Source: Sthenelais limicola
Taxonomy: Eukaryota; Annelida; Polychaeta; Phyllodocida; Sigalionidae
Direction of reading: 5' to 3'
Length of the DNA stretch: 64,000 nt
Assembly: GCA_942159475.1 (NCBI GenBank)
Contig: OW804097.1
Span: 3,327,357-3,391,356 of the forward strand
Shown: one piece after another, positions 21,128 through 32,400 of the stretch
How positions within the stretch are numbered: position 1 is the stretch's first letter
How the letters are laid out: every line of letters begins with the position of its first letter
The notes under the pieces: model-generated
Database searches by the model: none
The model's input: only the letters and a program-made list of their open reading frames with translations
Told to the model about the DNA's origin: nothing
Program-made: the position numbers and the translations under genes

Positions 21128-21541
21128 ATATGTGATCCATTTTAGGAAAATTAGTCATAAGTCGCAAAATATGGATTTGGAGATATCACCATATTTGAAA
21201 AGAGGAGATTAAGGTGATTCCAATAATAGTAAACACTAGGACACTCATAAGTATTTCTGTACTTTAAATTTGATATTCTTATTTTGAAAAAGAAGTTTGC
21301 AATGTTTGTGGATGGGTAATTATCAGTAAAGTAACTAAATATATTCCATACAAAGGCCTTCAATACACAAGGATATATTAAATATAATGTCCGGAAATTT
21401 GTTGCATGGCTTTATATGACTATGAGTGTTAAACCCTCTAAAAATCAGAACATTTCAACAAGGAGATCTTGTGAAAAAACACTTTGAAAAATCACAAAAT
21501 CACATTTTGCGACTTGTGACTCATTTTACTGAAAGACATTT
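21128..21541 (+). mobile_element. MITE-1 copy
   Basis: Left end GATCCATTTTAGGAAAATTA then GTCATAAGTCGCAAAATATG; right end TTGCGACTTGTGACTCATTT then TACTGAAAGACATT. The family body motifs are all present. Length is about 410 bp. There is no coding capacity, so it is non-autonomous. Confidence 0.85.
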
Positions 21542-21684
21542 TACAAGTAAATACCAAAGAATATGGTTTTAGTGGTTTTTATTCAGTATTTATGTGTAAA
21601 TAGTGTAAATAGTGTCCCTGATGGTATCTTCAATCATGCCCAGTATAAATAAAATCTTTAAAAAAAAAAAAAAAAAAAAAAAAA
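21542..21684 (+). other. 3' end of a retroposed transcript with poly(A) tail
   Basis: An AATAAA signal near 21647-21653 is followed by CTTT and an uninterrupted run of ~25 A (21660-21684). This is the mark of a processed transcript inserted by a LINE. The upstream sequence does not resemble anything else in the window. Confidence 0.55.
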
Positions 21685-21959
21685 TGCTAGTGCTAGTCTC
21701 GTTGAAAATTCTCCCCATTGTGTGTCTTACCTTCTATGAAGGATAACCTGTTGTTGTTTGAACACTTGTCACAATAAATCATTGTGAAATGTTTATGGAG
21801 GAATACATTTTAAACCTAGTAAGGACTTAACTTGATTATGTAATATTTAATTGTTCTTTGCTGCAGAGAAACCAGTCCGTATGTGCGTGGTTTGTTGCTA
21901 TGGTGATTCCCGCCTTTCTACAGCTTGTATAAATGTATGTTAAACAACTGCACCATAAG

Positions 21960-22380
21960 AAAGATGGCGACTTGTGCTGGGCTTGTAATTCCATGCGAAT
22001 CAAGATTCAAAATGGCGGCTATGCAAATCCCCTATTGGTCTATTTCTGAGACAGGCTACACACAGAAATGGCGTAGAGTGGAATGAAAAGGAGCTGCACA
22101 TACATTTCAAAATATTTTTATCGAAGATTGCAAAAATGTTTTCACCGATATCACAGATTGTATAAATGATTTATTCTAACCAAATGCATGATGGGAAAGA
22201 TGGAGGCTTATTCTAAGGAAACATGTATAACATAGATATTGACATTAGAGCATTGATAAATAGTAGGCCTACATGCAGAACATGGCATGTTTTCTATAGA
22301 TTTTATACCGTACCGTCAGTCCCATAATTCCGTGCGAATATAGATTCAAAATGGCGGCTATGCAAGTCCCCTATAGTACA
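21960..22380 (+). repeat. MITE-3 family, two adjacent ends
   Basis: ATTCAAAATGGCGGCTATGC, then AAATCCCCTATTG, ends at about 22041. A second end, with AAGTCCCCTATAG, lies at about 22376, preceded by the family body (GATGGGAAAGATGGAGGCTT, GAGCATTGATAAATAGT). Related copies lie at 48170-48527 and, inverted, at 56730-56938. Confidence 0.7.
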
Positions 22381-22669
22381 TAATTATTGTAGAATGTAGC
22401 TGATTACTTTTGACACCGCATGTATAAATTTCATTTATTCTTCATTTCTGGAATTGTCAACATGCATGGAACAAAGTTATAAATATATGATTTACTATAA
22501 TAAATAATATACAATAGTGTGACGATAATATACTGCATATATATATACATTCGACTGAACGCATTAAGCAGATAAAAGAGGTCACATTATACATAATTCA
22601 ATTCAATTCAAATAATTGTTATTCATACGAAAAGTGCACAAAAAGGTTACACACATCTTAAAGTGAGCA

Positions 22670-22850
22670 TGGTCCTGGGTAAGACCATAAAATGCCTTTC
22701 TGTCTCTTTTCTCTGTATCTCTCCCTTCTCTATCTCTATCTCTATTTCCTTGGTAAGACCATAAACTGCCTCCCTCTCAGCTCTCCCGCCCTTGATATAA
22801 CCATATTAAATGTGTTGATAAGGGCGTATAGTAACCATCTCACACACATC
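22670..22850 (-). repeat. dispersed repeat R3, inverted relative to 54160-54335
   Basis: Shared words, read here, are CCTGGGTAAG, CTTTCTGTCTCTTTTCTCTG, CTGCCTCCCTCTCAGCTCTC, CTTGATATAACC and TTGATAAGGGCGTA. The reverse complement of the same series lies at 54160-54335. It contains a CTATCTCTAT simple repeat. Confidence 0.75.
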
Positions 22851-23000
22851 TGAAAGTGAGTTCAAGTCTTAACTGTGTCAGACCGTATAAGTAGGTGACC
22901 CATATGATGTGCAACACTGCATGGTGTGACCTTAGAGCACTCTAAGCTCTAACATACCGTACTCCACCGAAATAAACGCCGGGCGCTTATTTCATTCAAG

Positions 23001-23232
23001 GCTCAAATTTTCAGAAAATGTACAATTGGCAGCTGTACATTTTTAGTAAATTCTGCTAAATTAGACTGAAAAATGGTCAAAACTAGATAAATTCGAGTAT
23101 ATTTGGCATTGCATTGATTCTAGAAATGAGTTTGATTGAACTGTATTTTGAGCTTAATTTTCGTCTGAAATTTGGGTTATTTGAGAAGATAGGTGAAGCT
23201 GAATGGTACATTTTCTGAAAATCTGACCCACA
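23001..23232 (+). mobile_element. MITE-2, full-length copy
   Basis: Inverted termini: TTTTCAGAAAATGTACAATT on the left and GTACATTTTCTGAAAATCTG on the right, ending in ACCC. About 230 bp, with no ORF of interest. This is the reference copy for the family (TTGGCAGCTG, GGCATTGCATTGATTCTAG, TTTTCGTCTGAAATTTGGG). Confidence 0.85.
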
Positions 23233-23607
23233 TAATATATGACAATGGATGTTCACTACTAAAACCAATACAGGGGCGTCACAGGCGCCACCTGTTAAGA
23301 TTGTAGTTAACTACATTGCACAAAATGTAATAGTTATCTACTAGACTACATTATTTCCTCCAACTCTTTGATGATGGAAGCCAACTATTATTTACAACTC
23401 ATCTAACGACCTGCTACAGTACTGCCCTCAACCTTGCATTAGTTATTGCATGTTGGGTTCAAAAGGTAGCAGTCAATTAATTGTCATTAATTATCACATA
23501 TATTCTAGTTATGTAAGACAGAGCAGGACAGAAATTCATTCACAGTTATCCCTGTTTCCTGTTTGGGGACAAGACCCAGCACTTTTTCAGGGCAGGTGTT
23601 TATTTGT

Positions 23608-24030
23608 GATGTGTTTTAGGAAAAGGAGGCATAAGTCGCAAAAAATAGATTTTGAGGTACCATTATATTTGAAAAGATGAGATGAAGCTGATTCAAATGA
23701 TAGTAAACAGTCTTATAATCCAATAAGTATTTCCAGATTTTAAGTTTGATATTTTCGTTTTTGAAAAAAAAGTTTCCAATATTTCGGGGGTCAATAAACA
23801 GTAAACTAACTAAATGTAGTCCATATTAGGACCTTTAAAATGAAAGGATATATTACCTAAAGGATAATTTGACACATATTACCTAAATGATAATTTGACA
23901 CATCAATTTATATAGGTATAAGTGATAAACCCTCCAAAAACTAGAACATTCCAATAATGTAATCTTGTGAAAAAAACACTTTGAAAAATATCAATTTTGC
24001 GACTTATGAGTCATTTTCCTGAAACACATC
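23608..24030 (+). mobile_element. MITE-1, full-length copy
   Basis: Left end GTGATGTGTTTTAGGAAAAG, right end GAGTCATTTTCCTGAAACAC. About 420 bp. A short internal duplication (TTACCTAAA.GATAATTTGACACAT) sits at 23853-23902. Confidence 0.85.
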
Positions 24031-24070
24031 TTATTTGGAACCCTGGCGTTTAATGGGTGGAATACGGTAC

Positions 24071-24539
24071 ATTATACACCAGCTGAGTCTCATGGATGGA
24101 TGTATAGCCATCCACATGTACACTAAGACCACCATTAGGTACTCCTAATGGTACTCTCGGAAACATGAAGGGTTTGACGGTGAAATATATGTACACATGG
24201 GCTGTTAACAGGTTGAAGGGGCAGTTGGGCAGATATATACCAAGGTAAGGCGCCTATCTTATTACCACTGACTTAGACAAATGACAACTCGTCATTGATA
24301 TGTTGGGACGTGTCTATGCACACAAGGTGGACAAAATGGACGTTTTTCATGAGCGACCGCGATCAGCGTTAGATTAAAATATTTGTTTGGTATGTAGGCC
24401 TATGCAGCAACCTAAAATAGAATAGACCAAGTGTACATAGAAACGTTCCAACGTATTAATGACGAGTTTGTTTATTTGTTTTTATATCACCCATTAGGTC
24501 CCCCATTTTGAATATGTATCATCCTAAAAACTTGATTGA
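24071..24539. other. non-coding, no gene recognised
   Basis: No coding frame, repeat end or regulatory motif that I can support. Confidence 0.45.
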
Positions 24540-24670
24540 TCATTATTTACATTTCTCGCAACCCTCCGACTCGGCAAAAAACGTTGCGTCATGAAATGAG
24601 CGTCATGAAATTTGCGTCATTGATTGGCGCAACTTGATTTACGCGACCGATCAAAACAAGTCCCTTCGGT
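24540..24670 (+). repeat. dispersed repeat R4, copy 1
   Basis: CGGCAAAAAACGTTGCGTCA, then GCGTCATTGATTGGCGCAAC and TTGATTTACGCGACCGATCA, resembles 47330-47440 (GACGTCATTGGCGCAGCTAG, ATTTACGCAACCAATCA). The class is unknown. Confidence 0.55.
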
Positions 24671-24775
24671 ATTGGGCATAGCACACAATGTGTTGATAAG
24701 GTCTAGACATATCAAATAGGCAGAACTCACTCATTTCTATATGATAACACCCAAACTTCTGATACAAATACATAC

Positions 24776-25366
24776 TATGGAAAGCCGTTTATACATATAA
24801 CCCAAATGTACAGAATGTTAGTAATACTTTTCCTAATTTACCTAACCATATTCCTGATTAGCCTTTTTCTCAGTGAACTGGCATCCTATTTCGGGAGAAT
24901 TGGTCCAGCTCGGCGGCCAACCCGGAATGAATTAACCCTAAATCGGGAGAACTAGTAGGCTAACCAGGAAAATGAATGACGAATTAACCATTGGAAATGC
25001 ATGCGAACTGGGGAAATTTTTTCCGGGTTAGCTGAGAACTGGCAAAAGAGAAATAGCTAGTTCTTTTCCGAAGTAGCAGGGTGTCTAGAGAATTAGATCT
25101 CAGCTCGGAGTGAATTAACAAAAGCTATGCCCCAATCAGGAATTGATGGAGTCAGGAATGACGGAAAGGGAAGATTAGCTAAATATTAAAAAGCACAATA
25201 ATTATTTGGGAATTTTAGGAATTTTCCGATTTCCGATTGACCCGGAACAAAATTCCCCAGTTCGCATGCATTTTCAATGGTGAAATTGTCAGTCATTTTC
25301 CAGATTCAGCCAACTAATTCTCCCGATTTGGGGTTAATTTATAACATGTATAAATGGCTTTCCATA
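24776..25366. repeat. ~590-bp foldback element
   Basis: Inverted arms: outer ends TATGGAAAGCCGTTTATACA (24777) and ATGTATAAATGGCTTTCCAT (25345). Inner arms, near 24945-25030 and 25245-25340, share AATCGGGAGAACTAG, GCATGCGAACTGGGG and their complements. The spacer holds further GAACTGG/GAATTA words. No ORF is present. Confidence 0.75.
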
Positions 25367-25883
25367 AATTTCACTTTTAAAGTGTTGTTTATTTATCTCT
25401 GTCCACCCTCTGTAGAACTGAAACCCCAATGCTAGCCTATACCGGTAGTCTTAGAAGTTTTGGTTCGGGTGGACAGACTTGTATGTTTGTTTACTCGAGC
25501 TTTCTAAATTCCAAAATCAATGCCAGGGGACTTTTTACCAGTCAAACTTGGAAATAGATAATCAAAGAATTAATGTTGTAGCAAAATAGCTGTGAAAGTA
25601 TTAGTATCAATGCGAGATTGTACATATTGTAATGACCGATAATCAAAGTGTCACCTATATAAAGCTTGACATTATCCATCCTTTATTATTGTTTCAGGCT
25701 CGTCAGAAAATCTATTTTTAGAGGCTTTTGTCCTGTTCTGTATATTCCTATGGAATAAAATTAAATATATGTAAGTTGCAAAGAAATGATATTTACAAAG
25801 TGAATTATTCACAAGATTTCTTTGTTGGAATGTTGTCACTTTTGGGCAGTTTAATGCTCTACGTTATACGAATGTATATACCA
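25367..25883. other. non-coding, possible 5' flank of the synthetase gene
   Basis: No coding exon was identified. A promoter cannot be pointed to by eye; a TATATAAAGC motif at 25657-25666 is a candidate TATA-like box only. Confidence 0.35.
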
Positions 25884-26120
25884 AATCTCAGATTTTTAGA
25901 AAATGTACAATTGGCAGCTGTACACATTTAGTAAATTCTTCTAAATTAGGCTGCAATTTTGTCAATACTAGGTAAATCCAAGTATATTTGGCATTGCAGT
26001 GATTCTAGCAGTCTGTTTGGTTAGGTTGAACTGTATTTTGAACTTTATTTTCGTCTGACATTTGGGCGATTTGAGGGGATTGGTGAATCTGGATTGTACA
26101 TTATCTTAAGATCTGACCCA
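25884..26120 (+). mobile_element. MITE-2, diverged full-length copy
   Basis: Left CAGATTTTTAGAAAATGTAC AATTGGC, right TTGTACATTATCTTAAGATC TGACCC. It ends about 110 bp before the first recognised exon of the synthetase gene. Confidence 0.8.
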
Positions 26121-26227
26121 TGTGTTTGTGGACATCAATCGAATGCTACGCTTTGATATACTTCGAAGAGATTTTTGTCTTAGGAAAATGAAGCCTGAAA
26201 AAAACAACCCCAAATCTACTAATATGA

Positions 26228-26461
26228 ATGTCTCTTTCCAGTGCATACCCAAGAACCATTCCATCATTAGGTCGATGTACAGAAACCAAGAACGTTCGAG
26301 GTTTCAGTGCTGGGTCATACACCTCAGGTTCAGAACCCAACGATAACCTCACCAGTTATGTGCTGGGGAGTAAATGGGGAAACGTTGCGATCCCTACCCA
26401 CACAACCTACACACATGTTCTACTGGAGAGAATCTCTCAACGTCCACACCGTATCGGCCTG
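26228..26461 (+). CDS. synthetase exon 1
   Basis: 78 codons, ending CGTATCGGCCTG|GTATGTG, phase 0. It encodes the N-terminal region up to [18 protein letters not shown]. The start is uncertain: ATGTCTCTTTCCAG contains a pyrimidine-AG acceptor (cut after 26241), so this may be an internal exon spliced to an upstream one. Confidence 0.75.
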
Positions 26462-29400
26462 GTATGTGAAATAAAATGTTATCAACAAACAAAACTAATT
26501 TTTGCTTTTTGAGATGTTTTTCACCAAATCACTGCTACCTATACTATACTTGAGAACAATTTTATTCATTAAATTGTTATAAGACCCCTAGTATCACTAT
26601 GTAGTCGTTACTGGAGTACATACATTGTCCTCCATTTTAGTATTTCACTCAAATCTGTCAAAAAAAAGCTAAGTATCATTCACAGCATGTTCTTACACGC
26701 GTGCATTGGTAAGGCAACTTGCAGTGAAATTAAACCACATATATTGTTGTCGTATAAATTTCATCCATTTGTATGACTTTGAAGGAATACATTCTGTTTA
26801 TATTTGATGTGTGTTTAACCTTGTGTTTGCATTCTTTTACTAAGTTATTTATGACAATGATGAGAAGTACATCTTATCAAAAAGCTGCCCATCATACTTG
26901 CCTAACCAGTTGGGATTTTATGTCACATTTTTTTACCCATGTTAAGTCTTTATATATATATACTATTTTATCTTTAGTTTTGTCCATAGCAAACCCTCTT
27001 TACTCTATAAAGGTAACGGCTGGAAGAGCTGGGTTAATTCAAGAAGCCTGTAGACCTTTTCATCATCGTTCATATACATGTATATCTTTGAGAAATAAAC
27101 GATTTTTCAATTCAATTCAATCCTCATTTCAGATCAATGGTGACACCGGGGAGAAGTATTCCTACTCCCGCGTCAAGGACCATGTGATACGTCTGGCCAA
27201 CAGTCTGGGCAGGCAGGGGGTGGGTAAGGGCAGCATTGTAACCTTCTGTCTGCCCAATCACGTGCAAGTTCCTCTACTCACAATGGCTACGTCCTTACTC
27301 GGTGCCATCGTCCACCCTATCAATCACTCCCTCACATCAGGTATGCTAATATGTGATGTGTTTCAGGAAAATGACTAGCAAGTAGCAAAAGTGATATTTT
27401 ACGAAGTGTTTTTACCACAATATTTCTTTATTGAAATTTCTCTGATTTTAGAGGGTTTAGCAATTATTGTCATATAAATCGAGGTAAGAAATGTTGGATC
27501 CATCGGATCCCATATATGAGCCAAGTCACCTGAAAATGTACAATTCACCTTTCCCAATCCCCTCAAATAACCCAAATTTAAGAAGAAAATTAACTTCAAA
27601 ATACAGTTCAACATAACCAGACAGATTTATTGAATGTATACAATACAGAATACACTCAGATATACCTAGTATTTATTACTTTTCACTCTAATTTATCACA
27701 ATTTGATAGATGTGTAGAACTGTCGATTGTGCATTTTCTGAAAATCTGACCCATGTGATGTCTTACAGGTAAATGAGTCACAGGTTGCAAAATGTGTATG
27801 AATACATGAACTAAATTTCAAAACAATTTATCAAAGATACCTTTGCGTTTCTAAGATCATCCTATGGTGTATATTAAGCTACTTTATTAGTAATCATCCA
27901 CCCAAAAATAAAAATATCAAACTGAAAAGATTCAAATAAATGTTAGCTCTATTATGTTTACCCTCATTGGAATCCGCTTAATCTCATCTTTTCAAATATG
28001 ATTGCTTTCAAAAGTTTGTCATGATTATTGTTCTATATTTTCTTCCATTTTGAAGTCAATTAAACTTTCAGTGCATCTTTGCAGGTGAAATCACTAAACT
28101 TGTCAATGTTACTCAACCGGATTTCCTAGTTACCAGTTCCTCCGTCTTGACAACATTCAACCAAGTAGACTACACATTCAGGAAGGTGAAATGTTTTGTC
28201 CAATTTCTCAATACAGTGGAACTTCGCATGAAGACCACCTCTCTAGGGAGACCACCGCTCAATTAAGACCACCTCTCTATAGAGACCACCCCTCTACTAA
28301 GACCAGTTTCTCTATAGCGACCACCCCTCTATTAAGACCAGTTTCTCTATAGCGACCACCCCTCTATTACGACCAGTTTCTCTATAGCGACCACCCCTCT
28401 ATTAAGACCAGTTTCTCTATAGAGACCACCCCTCTACTAAGACCAGTTTCTCTATAGCGACCACCCCTCTATTAAGACCAGTTTCTCTATAGAGACCACC
28501 CCTCTACTAAGACCAGTTTCTCTATAGCGACCACCCCTCTATTAAGACCAGTTTCTCTATAGCGACCACCCCTCTATTGAGACCAGTTTCTCTATAGCGA
28601 CCACCCCTCTGTTAAGACCAGTTTCTCTATAGAGACCACCCCTCTACTAAGACCAGTTTCTCTATAGCGACCACCCCTCTATTAAGACCAGTTTCTCTAT
28701 AGTGACCACCCCTCTATTAAGACCAGTTTCTCTATAGAGACCACCCCTCTACTAAGACTAGTTTCTCTATAGCGACCACCCCTCTATTAAGACCAGTTTC
28801 TCTATAGAGATCACCCCTCTATTAAGACCAGTTTCTCTATAGAGACCACCCCTCTACTAAGACTAGTTTCTCTATAGCGACCACCCCTCTATTAAGACCA
28901 GTTTCTCTATAGAGACCACCCTTCTATTAAGACCACCTCTTTACAGAGACCACCCCTCTATCAAGACCAGTTTCTCTCAGTCCCGAATTGCTTTTCTCTT
29001 ATTAAATTAGCCCCTCTAATGAGACCACCTCACTATTAAGACCAGTTTCTCTCAGTCCTAAGGATGGTCTCAATAGGAAGGTTCCACTGTATAGTACTAA
29101 TAGATGGGCTTGAATTGATTCAGAATGGATAAATGAAATTTCCTATCAACATAGGCGGTGGATAAAACAGGACTGCTTTCTAACTTTGCTAATACATTAA
29201 TGATTGTATTTGTCAGTCCGTGAGCAGCACATGTCGCCAGTATATGCGATACTCACCTCATCAGGGAATAATGCTTAAAAAGACTTGACGTTAAGTTGCT
29301 GATGGGACTGAGAGAAACCCGTCTTAATAGAGAGGTGGTCTCACTATAAAACAACTAGTGGCGCTGGCTCCACCTGGGGGAACTCGAGGCAATTGTCTAT

Positions 29401-32400
29401 ATAAGTGAATGCTTGTAAGATGTTGGAATCGTTGACAGTCTTAACTGATTTGCAATGATGAGCTTAATGTGAAATTATAATTAGTTGGTGCCTTAAGAGA
29501 AGTGTACTATGTAGCATGATCACCTTACAAACAGGCCTATGTGAACAATGTAAGAGTTGATAACTGATTAATAATGGTAAACTTTTATTACTTTGAAAGT
29601 GGAATACCCAATGGTCTACATGCGAGAGCACAGCGCAATTGTTGATAACTTGTTTTGTTTTTAAAATATGTCATGTTTTTAGAAAATGTCTCTGATACCT
29701 TGCAAGGAATGTTGTAGGAAGCTTTGATTCCATAGCATTGGTGGCGCCCCCTGGTCAGTCTCGTGGTGACTACCTTTCTTCCCAGGCTACTTACAGGCAC
29801 TTCCTCTCGCCTGTCGTCCATTACATATCTTGTTAAAATTTTGTTCTACTGAACGACGACAAATACGGTATGCCAGCAGGCACCCGGTCGACAAAAAATA
29901 GACGACGAGTAACAAGAAGTGCAACACTATACGCACAGCCTACACAGGAGCCTACCAAACGATCCAAACGCTCAAGAAACGCAATTAAAACTAGGCAAGA
30001 GAGCACTCAGAGAAAGACAAGAAAGGAGGCCCATAGCAAACCGCCCAACCGGAACGAAGTACAAACAAACATGGCGACGAAGGCAGAAATGGACGAGAGG
30101 TTTCGAGAAATGGAGAAGTCCATGGGTAAATTTCAAGAAGATATACAGACGTCACTGGCAACCACGATCGCAGCATCGATAGCTAAGGCGATGTCTGACA
30201 TGAAACTGGATACAGAAAAAGAAAAAGAAACCGCAACAACAGGTGAAAAAAGCAAGGAAGATGTGCCCGTGTACCCACTCGCAGGAGCCCACCAACAGAA
30301 GCAGGCCTCCTACCCGCCACCCAGGGATGTGCTACACGATAGTATGACCAGGATGTACCTGGAAAACCATATGGAACTCGCAAATCCCATGTTTGCGACC
30401 CAAGGAATCAAAGGTAATATAAACTTCGACCCAAGAGTGCGTCGACCTATTGCCCGCCCACACATATACTTGGAAAGGGAAGGATTAACCATGCCCAAGG
30501 ACAAGTTAGAGGCCAAAGATACAATGAATTATTATGAATACGTACAGGCATTCACAAGTATGCTACTTGATGAAAACATGACGAAGAACGAGGAGAGGTA
30601 TTACCTGATCCAACACCTCAATCAAGTGGCACAGGACGCCAAGGAGAGGCCGTGGAGGAATGTCCTCAGGTGGTCCAATAGTATCTTTGACAAGTTAGAA
30701 CGGGGGGACTGCGAATGGCAGGATACGCAGGCCATACAATATGAGAGAATGCGCCTCTCACTTGCAGCAAGGTCGATAGTGGACATAGAATCGCACACAT
30801 CCCCATGCCCAATATACAACGCCAAGGGCCAGTGCAAAGAAAGCGAGGATCACAAGCTGGAGGAGGCAACCTACCAGCACATATGTGCCTACTGCTACGC
30901 GCTCGCAGGGAACAGACATAATCATCCGTCAAATGAATGCATGAAGAGGCAAAAAGCTAAGTCTCCACAGAGCAGAGACCCCAGCCCATCAGGACATTTC
31001 ATGTATCCACCGCCACCGATGAATCCTACCAACCCCGGGCAGACATATCAGACACGCCCACATGCAGCACACGCCCACCAGCCATACTACGCACAACCGC
31101 CAAAAAACGTATAACTCCCGCTAATTGTCACCAGCGGGAAATAAAAGCGGATGACGAGAGCAACGTGAGTACCACAAAAATGAAACATGACACTGTATAT
31201 TATGACGATGAACACCAATTTCCCATGTACATATACGAGGACTACGAGTGTAGCCGCCATTGTGAGTTGTGTACACATGAGCAAGCCGGAAGCTTACACC
31301 ACTTCCGCCCAAGTGATAAACCAATGGGAGCTCTTGATAAATATTGTTTTTAAAATATGTCATGTTTTTAGAAAATGTCTCTGATACCTTGCAAGGAATG
31401 AGTGGGATATTTAAATGTACATAATACGTGCAAACATATATCTGATATGAATTCTCTTGTACAGATTAGTAACGCGACTTAGTTGATACTATTGAATCAG
31501 ATCATTTTTTTGTGATAATATCAAGTAAAATGGAATTACTATTATACTCTACTCATAAATTTGTATTAATTATTCCCTTTTTTCGATGTAATGTAATTTA
31601 AAACAGTAATTCAGGCTATTCTGGAAATATTCGTACTGATGTGTGGAAATGTCCTGAATAAAATATTTTCAAAATCAAAATGTCCGGGCATATAGCCATA
31701 CTATATGTGATGTGTTTCAGGAAAATGAGTCATCAGTCTCAAAATTGCTATTTTTCAAAGTGTTTTTTCCACAAGGTCACATTATTGGAATGTTCTAACT
31801 TTTGGGGAGTTCATTCCTTATAGCTATATCAATCAAGGTATCAAATATCAGGACAATCTATGTAATATATCCTGTTGTAAAGGTCCTACATATGACTACA
31901 TTTAGTTACTTTACTGTTTATTGACCACCAGAAATATTGGAAACTTTTTTTTCAAAAACGAAAATATCAAACTTAAAATCTAGAAATACTTACTAGATTA
32001 TTAGACTGTTTACTATCATTGGAATCAGCTTGATCACATCTTTTCAAATATAATGGTATCTCAAAATCTATTTTTTGCGACTTATGACTCATTTTCCTGA
32101 AACACATCACATATATGAGCGAGGACATCAATAAATAAATCAATAAATTAGCTGAAAATAGAAATATTTTGGCCTCCATGTATTGTGGTTTTTTAAAAAG
32201 AATTACCTGTTAATCACGGAGGAAACTTACCCTTTCAGGTGTTCTCTATAGATCGGGTGGATGGATGCATGGCATATTCTGAACTTCTGTCACAAAGTGA
32301 ACTTGTGGCACCCGAACCTGATATTTCACTTGATGATACAGCGTTCATTCCTCACTCCAGCGGTACATCAGGGCTGCCAAAAGGTGTTGCACTTTCCCAT

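Larger units (their letters stand above)
22962..24070. mobile_element. MITE-4-type element split by nested MITE-2 and MITE-1
   Basis: The left end TACCGTACTCCACC and AATAAACGCCGGG (22961-22990) faces GGCGTTTAATGGGTGG and AATACGGTAC (24044-24070) as inverted repeats. The same ends delimit 35922-36240. Within lie a complete MITE-2 (23001-23232) and MITE-1 (23608-24030). Confidence 0.6.
29642..31400 (+). mobile_element. gag-only retroelement with 56-bp terminal direct repeats
   Basis: An identical 56-bp sequence (TGTTTTTAAAATATGTCATG ... CTTGCAAGGAATG) occurs at 29656-29711 and 31345-31400, preceded in both by TTGATAA. Between them are a gag-type ORF and a short second ORF reached by a -1 frameshift signal. 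No RT, integrase or recombinase is present, so it must be non-autonomous or deleted for pol. The repeats are too short for ordinary LTRs; relation to YR (DIRS/Ngaro) or LTR elements is open. TGGCGCCCCCTGG near 29741 is only faintly primer-site-like. It lies inside intron 3 of the synthetase gene, same strand. Confidence 0.7.

Noticed and set aside
29741..29760. TGGCGCCCCCTGG as a possible tRNA primer-binding site for the gag-only element
   Set aside because: It lies 30 bp inside the direct repeat instead of next to it and matches only partly; no polypurine tract was found before the right repeat.
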